Positions 15,992 to 23,514 of a DNA stretch of 39,541 nt are shown here, one piece after another. The stretch lies in assembly GCA_017461285.1 (NCBI GenBank), contig JAFTYS010000078.1, forward strand, positions 1 through 39,541, in the 5' to 3' direction. Origin of the DNA: Bacteroidales bacterium. GTDB taxonomy: Bacteria > Bacteroidota > Bacteroidia > Bacteroidales > UBA932. How positions within the stretch are numbered: the stretch's first letter is position 1; each line of letters opens with the position of its first letter. A model generated the notes under the pieces. It saw only the letters and a list, made by a program, of their open reading frames with translations. It did no database searches and was not told the origin of the DNA. The position numbers and the translations under genes were made by a program.

Positions 15992-16918
15992 ATGAAGATC
16001 GTGTTTCTTGATGCGGCTACGATGGGAGATGTCTCCTTCGAGCCGTTCGAAAGGTTGGGTGAGTTCGTTTCATACCCGACATCGACACCGGAACAGGCCC
16101 GTGAAAGGGTTGCGGATGCCGATGTGGTGATGATCAACAAGGTGCTTGTTAACAAGGAACTTATAGATGCGGCTCCGGCTCTGAAGCTCGTGTGTGTCGC
16201 TGCAACCGGAGTTAACAATATCGATGTGGAATATGCGGCCTCGAAGGGCATACCGGTAAGGAATGTTGCCGGCTATTCGACTGATTCTGTCGCGCAGTCT
16301 ACGTTCATGCACATCCTCTCCCTTGCGGGAGGCGCACCGTATTTCGATGAGAGCGTCAAGTCCGGAAGCTATTCCCGCAGCGGAATGTTCACGGACCCGA
16401 ACTGGAACTGGACGGAGCTCGCCGGCAAGACCATCGGAATAATCGGCATGGGAAACATCGGAAGAAAGGTAGCAGCCATCGCTCAGGCTTTCGGGATGGA
16501 AGTATGCTATTATTCGACTTCGGGAACGGCTCATTGCAAGGACTATCCATGCCTTCCGCTTGATGAACTCCTGAAAGTTTCTGATATCGTATCTGTCCAT
16601 GCCCCGCTGAACGAAAGGACCCTTAATCTGTTGGGAGCGAGAGAGTTTGCGATGATGAAGCCTACGGCTTATGTGGTCAATGCCGGACGCGGAGCCATAA
16701 TAGTGGAAAAGGATCTGGCCGATGCTGTCGACAACGGAGTCATAGCAGGAGCCGGAATAGATGTCTTCGTGCAGGAACCGATACCTGAAGACCACCCGTA
16801 TCTGAAGATGAAGCATCCCGAGCGCATGCGCCTCGCCCCACATGTGGCATGGGCGAGCGTGGAAGCCCGCAAGCGCCTGGTCGCCATGATGGCAGACAAC
16901 GTCCGGAAAGGATGGTGA
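15992..16918 (+). CDS. D-2-hydroxyacid dehydrogenase (NAD-dependent)
   Basis: Cytosolic oxidoreductase that interconverts a 2-hydroxyacid and a 2-oxoacid. The Rossmann motif GMGNIG is at 152-157. The catalytic triad of the family is complete: Arg233 in NAGRG, Glu262 in VFVQEP and His284 in APHVAW. The NAGRG segment and overall layout resemble glycerate dehydrogenase/hydroxypyruvate reductases, but the substrate is not certain. The protein has 308 residues, which is normal. It lies 6 bases after the GH3 gene, so it is probably co-transcribed. No terminator is obvious after its stop; a long non-coding stretch follows. Confidence 0.9.
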   Translation: MKIVFLDAATMGDVSFEPFERLGEFVSYPTSTPEQARERVADADVVMINKVLVNKELIDAAPALKLVCVAATGVNNIDVEYAASKGIPVRNVAGYSTDSVAQSTFMHILSLAGGAPYFDESVKSGSYSRSGMFTDPNWNWTELAGKTIGIIGMGNIGRKVAAIAQAFGMEVCYYSTSGTAHCKDYPCLPLDELLKVSDIVSVHAPLNERTLNLLGAREFAMMKPTAYVVNAGRGAIIVEKDLADAVDNGVIAGAGIDVFVQEPIPEDHPYLKMKHPERMRLAPHVAWASVEARKRLVAMMADNVRKGW

Positions 16919-17192
16919 TTGGTTGTAGAAAGATGCTGTGTCTAGTGGTAATATAAATGATGCCCCAATATTTTTTCTGACTTGTCCGGAGATCAGACCG
17001 GATTTCCGGATGATAATGACAATTTTGATCAAGTGTATTCAAGTGAATTATTGCGAAGCGCCTCTCGTTCAGATTGCAGCCGCTTCGCTGTCGTCAAAGT
17101 ACCGAAATTGTTCCAAATCCGCTCGCGAGGCGTTCCTCACACTGCGGATCAAATGAAAAAGCAGGTTGATAAATGTGCAGAATCGCTCTCAA
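16919..17192. other. Non-coding stretch before the two-hairpin element
   Basis: No credible gene on either strand. What can be seen: an 8-base perfect inverted repeat GCGAAGCG/CGCTTCGC (17053-17060 and 17081-17088); two copies of TCCGGA (16985-16990 and 17005-17010); and a short near-direct repeat AAGTGTATT/AAGTGAATT around 17031-17049. It looks like decayed or structural DNA. No protein remnant was recognised in translation. Confidence 0.5.
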
Positions 17193-17313
17193 TGTGTCTA
17201 TCCTGTCATATTAGTAACAGGATGGACAAGGGATGCTTTGTAATACTTTGATTATCTGATGTTTATAAGATATGCAACAGCTATCATGCCGACGCATGGA
17301 CAGGATAGACACA
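17193..17313. repeat. Two-hairpin intergenic repeat element, copy A
   Basis: The element is bounded by a perfect 15-base inverted repeat, TGTGTCTATCCTGTC (17193-17207) and its complement at 17299-17313. Inside are two hairpin units. Hairpin 1: TGTCTATCCTG (17195-17205) with CAGGATGGACA (17218-17228), one G-U pair, 12-base loop. Hairpin 2 is decayed on its left side: CTATCATG (17281-17288) against the intact right arm (17301-17313), again with a 12-base loop starting CCGA. The 48-base spacer shares the words TTGAnTATCTGnTG and AAGAT with copy B at 34795-34914. The flanks of the two copies are unrelated, so the unit has defined ends. No open reading frame. Confidence 0.75.
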
Positions 17314-17351
17314 TCTCGTCCTTTAAAAAATGTGGTATGTAAATTAAATGA

Positions 17352-17381
17352 AAAAAGCACTGAAGAAATTCAGTGCTTTTT
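17352..17381. terminator. Bidirectional terminator downstream of tRNA-Asn
   Basis: AAAAAGCACTGAA (17352-17364) pairs perfectly with TTCAGTGCTTTTT (17369-17381) around a GAAA loop. On the minus strand it gives a T-run directly after tRNA-Asn. On the plus strand it would end any transcript crossing from 16918. Confidence 0.88.
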
Positions 17382-17382
17382 G

Positions 17383-17456
17383 CTCCCGAACTTGGACTTG
17401 AACCAAGGACCCTCTGATTAACAGTCAGATGCTCTAACCAACTGAGCTATTCGGGA
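17383..17456 (-). tRNA. tRNA-Asn (GTT)
   Basis: On the minus strand, acceptor TCCCGAA pairs with TTCGGGA, with discriminator G. The D arm contains AGCTCAGTTGGTTAGAGC. The anticodon arm is TCTGA-CTGTTAA-TCAGA, giving anticodon GTT, and the T arm is CTTGGTTCAAGTCCAAG. CCA is not encoded. Promoter and terminator are both adjacent. Confidence 0.96.
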
Positions 17457-17494
17457 ATTTATGTTCTCAAACGTTTTCTTTTCGTTTGGGATTG

Positions 17495-17525
17495 CAAAGG
17501 TAGACATTTTTTCTTTACCTCCAAA
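17495..17525 (-). promoter_or_regulatory. Promoter of tRNA-Asn
   Basis: Read on the minus strand: TTTG (17522-17525), 19 bases, then TACCTTTG (17495-17502), a perfect TAnnTTTG box 38 bases before the tRNA 5' end. The same TTTG-N19-TACCTTTG layout is found upstream of rpmH. Confidence 0.8.
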
Positions 17526-17566
17526 CTTTTTTGCGAAAAAAATCGAAAAAATACGACTTTTCTGCA

Positions 17567-17602
17567 TTTTGTTCGTTATGAGCAAGTTTTTATGTACATT
17601 TG
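17567..17602 (+). promoter_or_regulatory. Promoter of the HU-domain gene
   Basis: TTTTG at 17567-17571 and TACATTTG at 17595-17602, a perfect -7 match. Transcription would begin about 8 bases further on, leaving a leader of roughly 9 bases before the ATG at 17618. This also rules out the in-frame TTG at 17600 as the start codon. Confidence 0.7.
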
Positions 17603-17617
17603 TATAAAACTAGTTTT

Positions 17618-18589
17618 ATGGATATCGATCTTTTATCTAAAATGGTCAAGGAACTGATCCTTGATGACGACAAGGTGGTCCTTCCTGGGCTCGGCTGCTT
17701 TGTGGCTGAGATAGTTCCTGCTTATTTCTCGGATAAGGGATATACGATAAATCCGCCATACAGGAAACTGTATTTCAGGGCGCGTCCGGACGAAGGGGAT
17801 TCCCTGATCGATTTCTATGCAAAATCAAACGATGTCTCATACGAAGTCGCTGAAAAGATCATAAAGGATTTCGTATCTGAACTGAAGTCCGTACTTCTTT
17901 CGAAGAAGGTCGTGGTCTTTCCAGGGCTGGGTCGTCTCAGGGCTACAAAGGAGAATAACGTGTTCTTCATTGCTGATGAGGACCTGGATATCTATCCGGA
18001 AGGCTTCGGTTTGAAGCCGGTGTCTCTCAAGACACATAAGGAGACTGATGCCGAAGTAAGGGCGGCAGTGGCTGACCTGAAGACCATGCTGGAAACAGAT
18101 CCTGTACAGGAAGAGCCGGTGGAGATGCCGGTACCTGTTCCGGTGGCTGAGCAGGAGTCTGTGGCCGAACCGGAACCATCTGCGGAGCACCAGCCGGAAC
18201 CGGTGGCAGAATCTGCACCAGAGCCGGAATCGGAACCAGAGCCTGAGCCGCAGTCTGAACCAGTGGTCGACCCGGAGCCTGAAATTGAGCCTGAGCCGGA
18301 ACCCGAAATAGAGATTCTGGTAGAGCCTCTTCCAGATCCGGAACCGGAGCCACAGCAAGATTCAGAATCCGAACCGGAGTCAGAATCTGAATCAGAGCCA
18401 CAGCCTGAGCCGGATCAGAAGCCGGCGACAGAGGAGAAACCGAAAAAGAAGTGGGGCAGGGCCTTGCTTATCGTACTGGCCGTTCTAGTTGTCCTTGTTG
18501 TGGCTTATATGGCTGTAGGGCGTCTGTGTCCTGAATGGATAGACCAGTTCCTGTACAGCCCTGAAGAGTTGGAGATTCTTAACCGATAA
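17618..18589 (+). CDS. Membrane-anchored CCDC81-like HU-domain protein with Glu/Pro-rich linker
   Basis: Protein of 323 residues from the ATG at 17618. Residues about 1-50 ([27 protein letters not shown]) and about 55-125 (including [20 protein letters not shown]) match the paired CCDC81-like bacterial HU domains, a family known from Bacteroidetes. Residues about 160-275 are a low-complexity linker dominated by Glu, Pro and Ser. One transmembrane helix follows at about 282-301 ([19 protein letters not shown]), then a short tail. Many relatives end in a periplasmic SPOR domain; none is visible here. The arrangement suggests a DNA- or protein-binding module in the cytoplasm tethered to the inner membrane, a role that remains inferred. 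An acyl-ACP thioesterase gene follows after 2 bases. Confidence 0.85.
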   Translation: MDIDLLSKMVKELILDDDKVVLPGLGCFVAEIVPAYFSDKGYTINPPYRKLYFRARPDEGDSLIDFYAKSNDVSYEVAEKIIKDFVSELKSVLLSKKVVVFPGLGRLRATKENNVFFIADEDLDIYPEGFGLKPVSLKTHKETDAEVRAAVADLKTMLETDPVQEEPVEMPVPVPVAEQESVAEPEPSAEHQPEPVAESAPEPESEPEPEPQSEPVVDPEPEIEPEPEPEIEILVEPLPDPEPEPQQDSESEPESESESEPQPEPDQKPATEEKPKKKWGRALLIVLAVLVVLVVAYMAVGRLCPEWIDQFLYSPEELEILNR

Positions 18590-18591
18590 AA

Positions 18592-19326
18592 ATGATAAAG
18601 TATACAAAAGACCTTACCATACAGTGCTTTGAAACAGATGCATCTTGGCGTCTGAAACCGGCATCCTTCATGAATCTGGCCCAGGAAGCGGCAGGCAATC
18701 ATGCCGTTTACCTTGGTTTCGGATATGACGACCTGATCGTCTCCAATACGGCGTGGATACTTTCGCGTGTCCATGTGGAATTCATCGATACTCCGAAGTG
18801 GAGGGAAGACATCACCCTGACCACGTGGCACAAAGGCCTCAACCGCCTGTTCTTCCTCAGGGATTTCGTGCTTACGGACAAGGATGGCAGAGAGAGGGTA
18901 AAGGCTACGACATCCTGGCTGGTCCTGGATCTGGCTACAAGGAGGCTGGTGCGCGATCCTGAACTGATGGAAGAGGGTACGGTATGTACTGAAAATGCCA
19001 TAGAGACTCCTGCAGATAAGGTTCAGATGCCGAAAGACGCAGAATCTGTCCATGTGATGGACCACACAGTCGCTTATTCTGATGTCGACATGAACGGCCA
19101 TGCAAACAATGCCATGTACATGCAGTGGGCGATGGATGCTGTCGATTACGACATCGCATCCACAAGAGCGGTCAAGGAATTCACCATAAACTTCAACCAT
19201 GAGATAAAGCCGGGAAATACCGTTTCCCTGTTCAAGACGAAGGTAGAGGATGGCGGAAACCTCCATGTGTTCGTAGAAGGAAAGGTGGAGGAACAGTCAG
19301 CATTTACAGTAGAAATATTATTCTGA
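18592..19326 (+). CDS. Acyl-ACP thioesterase
   Basis: Cytosolic enzyme that releases free fatty acids from acyl carrier protein; member of the FatA/FatB-like acyl-ACP thioesterase family. What is seen: the N-terminal hotdog domain (FMNLAQEAAGNHAVYLGFGYDDL, WILSRVHVEFIDTPKWREDITLTTWH) and the second hotdog half with the conserved DVDMNGHANNAMYMQW segment carrying Asn and His. The length of 244 residues fits bacterial members. It follows the HU-domain gene by 2 bases and precedes the Nudix gene by 4, so all three are likely one transcript. Confidence 0.93.
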   Translation: MIKYTKDLTIQCFETDASWRLKPASFMNLAQEAAGNHAVYLGFGYDDLIVSNTAWILSRVHVEFIDTPKWREDITLTTWHKGLNRLFFLRDFVLTDKDGRERVKATTSWLVLDLATRRLVRDPELMEEGTVCTENAIETPADKVQMPKDAESVHVMDHTVAYSDVDMNGHANNAMYMQWAMDAVDYDIASTRAVKEFTINFNHEIKPGNTVSLFKTKVEDGGNLHVFVEGKVEEQSAFTVEILF

Positions 19327-19330
19327 GGGG

Positions 19331-19915
19331 ATGGAACTTATATATCCATATGACATAGCGCCTGTTGTTCCCGCACCTACTGCGGAGATCATTCCGGGAC
19401 GTGCCGTCGCAAGCGAATGGTTCCCTGTAGTGGAACCAAGCGGTCTTGTCATCGGACGAGCCACAAGGGCCTATTGCCATAGCGGGGCCAAGCCTCTCCA
19501 TCCTGTGATCCATATTCATATCATAGACCGTTTCAGCAGGATATACCTCCAGAAGCGTTCGATGAAGAAGGATATCCAGCCGGGCAGGTGGGATACGGCA
19601 GTCGGAGGCCATGTCTCTTATGGCGAAGGAATTCTGGAAGCCGTATACAGGGAAGCATCCGAGGAACTCGGCTTCACGGATTTCCATCCCATCCATCTCG
19701 AAGCCTATCAGTTCGAATCGGAGATAGAGAAGGAAATGGTCAATGTGTTTGCTGTTGTCGGCAGCTATGACCTCCACCCCGATCTGGACGAGGTGGATGA
19801 AGGACGCTGGTGGGATCTCAAAGATATAGACGCCAATCTCGGCAAAGGAATATTCACTCCGAACTTCGAGTCGGAGTTCCGTATGATCCGCAAACCTCTT
19901 CTAGCCCTTCTGTAG
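19331..19915 (+). CDS. Nudix hydrolase
   Basis: Pyrophosphohydrolase with a complete Nudix box: Gly93, Glu99, Arg107-Glu108, Glu111-Glu112 and Gly114 in GHVSYGEGILEAVYREASEELGF (positions 93-115). The region before the box, with HPVIHIHIIDRFSRIYLQKRS, resembles the isopentenyl-diphosphate isomerase-like or YfcD-like subgroup. The exact nucleotide or diphosphate substrate is not known. The protein is 194 residues long. It lies 4 bases after the thioesterase gene and 16 before the glycosyltransferase gene, whose upstream sequence is A-rich as usual in Bacteroidetes translation starts. Confidence 0.92.
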   Translation: MELIYPYDIAPVVPAPTAEIIPGRAVASEWFPVVEPSGLVIGRATRAYCHSGAKPLHPVIHIHIIDRFSRIYLQKRSMKKDIQPGRWDTAVGGHVSYGEGILEAVYREASEELGFTDFHPIHLEAYQFESEIEKEMVNVFAVVGSYDLHPDLDEVDEGRWWDLKDIDANLGKGIFTPNFESEFRMIRKPLLALL

Positions 19916-19931
19916 GAAAAACAAAACAGCC

Positions 19932-21278
19932 ATGTCAATGATAGAATCTTTTTCGGGACTTCCCTTCAGCAGGACGCAGACTCTGCGTGAGGTAGCTGCG
20001 TCTGCATCAGGGAAATACCTGCTTCTTTATACGAACAGCCATCATCTGGAAATGGGCATGCTCGCCTGCGAACGGATCGCAGGCATCGCCGATGACACCG
20101 GCGCCGACATGCTTTATGCAGACCATTACAGGATCGTAAGCGGGCCTGACGGCAGTCCTGTACGCCGCAGGCATCCGCTGATTGACTGCCAGAAGGGAGC
20201 TCTGCGTAACGACTTTGATTTCGGAAGCGTCCTTATCTTCCGCACTTCATCTTTCAGGAAGGCAGTTGAGGAAATGACGGAAGATTATGAATATGCGGCC
20301 CTTTATGACCTCCGCCTGCGTATGGATAGGATCGTGCATATAAACGAGTACCTGTATACGGATGTGGAGACGGACAACCGCAAGTCCGGCGAGAAGCAGT
20401 TCGATTATGTCGATCCGCGCAACAGGGCGGTCCAGATAGAGATGGAGAAGGTATGTACGGACCACCTCAAGAGGATCGGTGCATATCTGGAACCGAACTT
20501 CAAGGAACCGGAATCATGCGGACTCGGAGGGGAATTCGCTGTGACGGCAACTGTGGTCATTCCGGTATTCAACAGGATACGCACTGTCGGTGATGCTGTT
20601 GCGAGCGCATTGGGACAGAAATGCGCATTCCCTTTCAATGTAATAGTCGTGGACAATCATTCGACTGACGGGACAACAGAGCTGCTTGCCTCTCTTTCTG
20701 CCGATGACCCCCGTCTGATCCATGTCATTCCGGACAGGAATGACCTCGGCATCGGCGGATGCTGGAACCTGGCGGTTCACCATCCGCGATGCGGCGAATA
20801 CGCTGTGCAGCTCGACAGTGACGACGTATACAGCGGCCCGGACACGATGCAGAAGATTGTCGACGCTTTCCGCGAGCAGAAATGCGCCATGGTCGTAGGC
20901 ACATACCAGATGACGGATTTCCAGATGAATCCCATCCCTCCCGGAATCATTGACCATAGAGAGTGGACAGAAGATAACGGCCGCAACAATGCCCTGAGGA
21001 TCAACGGTCTAGGAGCTCCGAGGGCCTTCTGGACTCCGCTTCTCAGGACCATAAACCTGCCGAACACCAGCTATGGTGAGGACTATGCCCTCGGCCTTCG
21101 CATCAGCAGGGAATACCGCATAGGCAGAATATATGACGTGCTTTACTGCTGCCGCAGGTGGGAAGGCAATTCCGATGCTGCCCTGGATGTGGAGAAGGTA
21201 AATGCAAACAATCTGTACAAGGACAGGATCCGTACGTGGGAGCTTGAAGCAAGAATCAGAATGAATGATGGACAATAA
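19932..21278 (+). CDS. Two-domain family 2 glycosyltransferase
   Basis: Inverting GT-A glycosyltransferase. The active domain occupies about residues 203-440: VTATVVIPVFNRIRTVGDAVASAL, VIVVDNHSTDGT, and the metal/nucleotide site VQLDSDDVYSG (Asp295 to Asp298). Residues about 20-150 look like a second, degenerate GT-A half (AASASGKYLLLYTNSHHLEMG, DTGADMLYADHYRI) in which the usual DxD position reads TNSHH. No transmembrane segment or signal is visible, so it is probably cytosolic. It is the first gene of a tight cluster: its stop lies inside the start of the HIT/SpoIID fusion gene (14-base overlap). Donor and acceptor are not deducible. The context suggests cell-wall or envelope sugar chemistry. 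Confidence 0.85.
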   Translation: MSMIESFSGLPFSRTQTLREVAASASGKYLLLYTNSHHLEMGMLACERIAGIADDTGADMLYADHYRIVSGPDGSPVRRRHPLIDCQKGALRNDFDFGSVLIFRTSSFRKAVEEMTEDYEYAALYDLRLRMDRIVHINEYLYTDVETDNRKSGEKQFDYVDPRNRAVQIEMEKVCTDHLKRIGAYLEPNFKEPESCGLGGEFAVTATVVIPVFNRIRTVGDAVASALGQKCAFPFNVIVVDNHSTDGTTELLASLSADDPRLIHVIPDRNDLGIGGCWNLAVHHPRCGEYAVQLDSDDVYSGPDTMQKIVDAFREQKCAMVVGTYQMTDFQMNPIPPGIIDHREWTEDNGRNNALRINGLGAPRAFWTPLLRTINLPNTSYGEDYALGLRISREYRIGRIYDVLYCCRRWEGNSDAALDVEKVNANNLYKDRIRTWELEARIRMNDGQ

Positions 21279-23514
21279 CGGGACATTACATAAGTTTGTC
21301 GGAGACCAACTCTCCCGCTGGCCTTTGGCATGTGCGAATTTCCGCGCTCTCAAGAATGTCAAGGTCAGGGAGCTTGATGCCGGCGGGCTGACAGTCAAGC
21401 TGCAGTTCAATCCTGCCAGGATCATATCGTCGGCGGCAAAGCTAGACAAGGCGGACATAGCAAAGCGCAAGTGCTTCCTTTGCCGCGAGAACCGTCCGGC
21501 CGAGCAGGACATGATAAAGTTCGAAGGCCGTAAGGGAAAGAAATACCACATACTTGTAAATCCGTATCCGATATTCCCGGACCATCTGGTGATCGCCGCA
21601 GTGCGCCACACAGACCAGTCTATCTGGCGCAGATATATCGACATGCTGGACCTGGCACGCAAATATGACGGATTCACCTTCTTCTACAACGGGCCTAAAA
21701 GCGGTGCTTCCGCTCCTGACCACCACCATTTCCAGGCTGCTCCCAAAGGACTTATTCCTCTTTGCGAGGATGTGGACAGGTCGCTCGGCAGACTGGAAGA
21801 GAATTATGTGACATCTGTCCAGGACGCACGTCTGTACCATTACGATAAGTTTACGACAGGAGTCTTCGTGATACGTTCCGAGACTGCAAAATCGGCCGCC
21901 AAGCTTTTCTACCGTCTTCTTGACTGTGCGGAAATGAAGGAGGGGGAGACCGAACCGCAGTTCAATCTGTTCACATACCATACGGACGGAGAGTTCCGCT
22001 CCGTCGTGGTCTTCCGAAGCCGCCACCGCTCGCACCATTACTTCAGCGAAGGTCCCGACCATCTTACGATGAGTCCGGGATGTGCCGATATGGGCGGGGT
22101 CTTCATCGTTCCTGTCGAGGATGAATATGGCAAGATAACTCCTGAACTTCTTGGGGAGATGATTACGGAGGTTTCCATAACTGAAGATGAACAGAATGCG
22201 ATAATCCGCCGTCTTACCCGTACACAGCCGCTGCTCCAGGTCGGAATAATGTCCGCGAGGGAGATCGGGTTCGAAGTCCTCTCCGACGGAGCAGGTCCAA
22301 GAAAGGCTGTGATGCGCGAGGGCAAGATAGAGTACGACGGAGCGCTTTATGACGAGCTTTATTTCGAAGCTCCGACCCTTTCGACCCGCTTTGCGGAACC
22401 TTCCTTCGTGCTTCATGGCGTAACCATCGGAGTGAATTTCCATTGGGAAAGGAAGGAGGACCAGAAGTTTGCCGGAGCATTGAAGATAATCGTGGACAAG
22501 GACAAGCTGACGGCCATAAATGTCATCGGTGTGGAAGATTACCTCTTGAGCGTCATATCGTCCGAGATGAGTGCTTCCGCTTCCGAGGAGTTCCTGAAGG
22601 CCCATGCGGTAATTTCTCGTTCATGGGTTATGGCCCAGATCGCTTCGGCAAGGAGTGAACATCATTCCGCAGTCCCTGAAGGCATATACGGAGTCCCTGC
22701 ATTGATGTCCCATCTGGACTCCATGCTCTGCGGGGATGGTACGGAAAGCGATTCTGCAGTCCATGAATATGTCAGATGGTACGACCACGAGGACCACAGG
22801 CTGTTCGACGTCTGCGCAGATGACCATTGCCAGAGATACCAGGGGCTGACGCGCGCCACAGGGGAAACGGTCCGCAAAGTGATAGACCAGACATGGGGAC
22901 AGACTCTTTATCATGACTGTGAGTTGTGCGACGCGAGGTTCTCGAAGTGCTGCGGAGGCGTGATGGAATCGTTCTCCACATGCTGGGATGACAAGGATAT
23001 GCCTTACCTCCAGCCTCTTCCTGACACACCGGACCACGATGCTGAAGGAGAATGCTTCTGCAATACGACCGACAAGGCCATCCTGTCCCAGGTCCTGAAC
23101 AATTATGACCAGGAGACTACAGACTTCTACAGATGGACCGAAACCTATGACAGGGAGCATCTCGCCGGACTCATCAGCCGCAGGAGCGGAAAGGACATAG
23201 GCGAACTGATCTCGATCGAACCTTTGGAAAGAGGCGTTTCCGGAAGGATAATGAAGCTCAGGATAGTCGGATCGGCAATGACGTTGGTTGTAGGCAAGGA
23301 GCTGGAAATCAGAAGGATATTGTCTGAAAGCCACCTGAAGAGCTCTGCATTCGATGTGCGCTTCGAAGGCGATTCCGTTGTTCTTGAAGGAAAAGGATGG
23401 GGACACGGAGTCGGTCTGTGCCAGATCGGTGCGGCAGTGATGGCATCGAAAGGATATTCATATACCGAAATCCTGGAACACTATTATCCGGGAACATATC
23501 TGTCAATGCAATGA
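21265..23514 (+). CDS. Fusion of DUF4922 (HIT/Ap4A phosphorylase-like) with SpoIID/LytB domain
   Basis: A 749-residue fusion. The N-terminal part (about 1-310, DUF4922) looks like the GalT/Ap4A-phosphorylase branch of the HIT superfamily: a CFLC pair (Cys70, Cys73), NPYPIFPDHLVIA, and NGPKSGASAPDHHHFQ with a His triplet at 153-155 and Gln157. The C-terminal part (about 390-749) is a SpoIID/LytB domain: SVISSEMSASASEEFLKAHAVISRSWV with the candidate catalytic Glu434, and GWGHGVGLCQIGA (His714) near the end. SpoIID cuts peptidoglycan glycan strands or stimulates amidases and is normally extracytoplasmic, yet no signal peptide or membrane helix is visible here. The enzyme may therefore act on imported wall fragments in the cytoplasm; this is inference. 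It overlaps its neighbours on both sides. Confidence 0.82.
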   Translation: MMDNNGTLHKFVGDQLSRWPLACANFRALKNVKVRELDAGGLTVKLQFNPARIISSAAKLDKADIAKRKCFLCRENRPAEQDMIKFEGRKGKKYHILVNPYPIFPDHLVIAAVRHTDQSIWRRYIDMLDLARKYDGFTFFYNGPKSGASAPDHHHFQAAPKGLIPLCEDVDRSLGRLEENYVTSVQDARLYHYDKFTTGVFVIRSETAKSAAKLFYRLLDCAEMKEGETEPQFNLFTYHTDGEFRSVVVFRSRHRSHHYFSEGPDHLTMSPGCADMGGVFIVPVEDEYGKITPELLGEMITEVSITEDEQNAIIRRLTRTQPLLQVGIMSAREIGFEVLSDGAGPRKAVMREGKIEYDGALYDELYFEAPTLSTRFAEPSFVLHGVTIGVNFHWERKEDQKFAGALKIIVDKDKLTAINVIGVEDYLLSVISSEMSASASEEFLKAHAVISRSWVMAQIASARSEHHSAVPEGIYGVPALMSHLDSMLCGDGTESDSAVHEYVRWYDHEDHRLFDVCADDHCQRYQGLTRATGETVRKVIDQTWGQTLYHDCELCDARFSKCCGGVMESFSTCWDDKDMPYLQPLPDTPDHDAEGECFCNTTDKAILSQVLNNYDQETTDFYRWTETYDREHLAGLISRRSGKDIGELISIEPLERGVSGRIMKLRIVGSAMTLVVGKELEIRRILSESHLKSSAFDVRFEGDSVVLEGKGWGHGVGLCQIGAAVMASKGYSYTEILEHYYPGTYLSMQ

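Noticed and set aside
16937..16944. TGTGTCTA as a fragment of a third copy of the two-hairpin element
   Set aside because: Only 8 bases match and no partner arm lies at the expected distance.
16070..17032. 320-codon open frame on the minus strand
   Set aside because: Antisense to the complete 2-hydroxyacid dehydrogenase gene; no domain recognised.
16982..17251. Open reading frame of 89 codons on the plus strand
   Set aside because: It has no recognisable domain, runs into the hairpin arms of repeat copy A, and its composition looks random.
21442..22605. 387-codon open frame on the minus strand
   Set aside because: Shadow of the HIT/SpoIID fusion gene, which has clear motifs on the plus strand; no motif in the antisense translation.
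23397..23510. Upstream in-frame ATG for the AmpG-like permease
   Set aside because: The extra residues are the out-of-frame end of the SpoIID gene; the ATG at 23511 overlapping the stop matches the family start.
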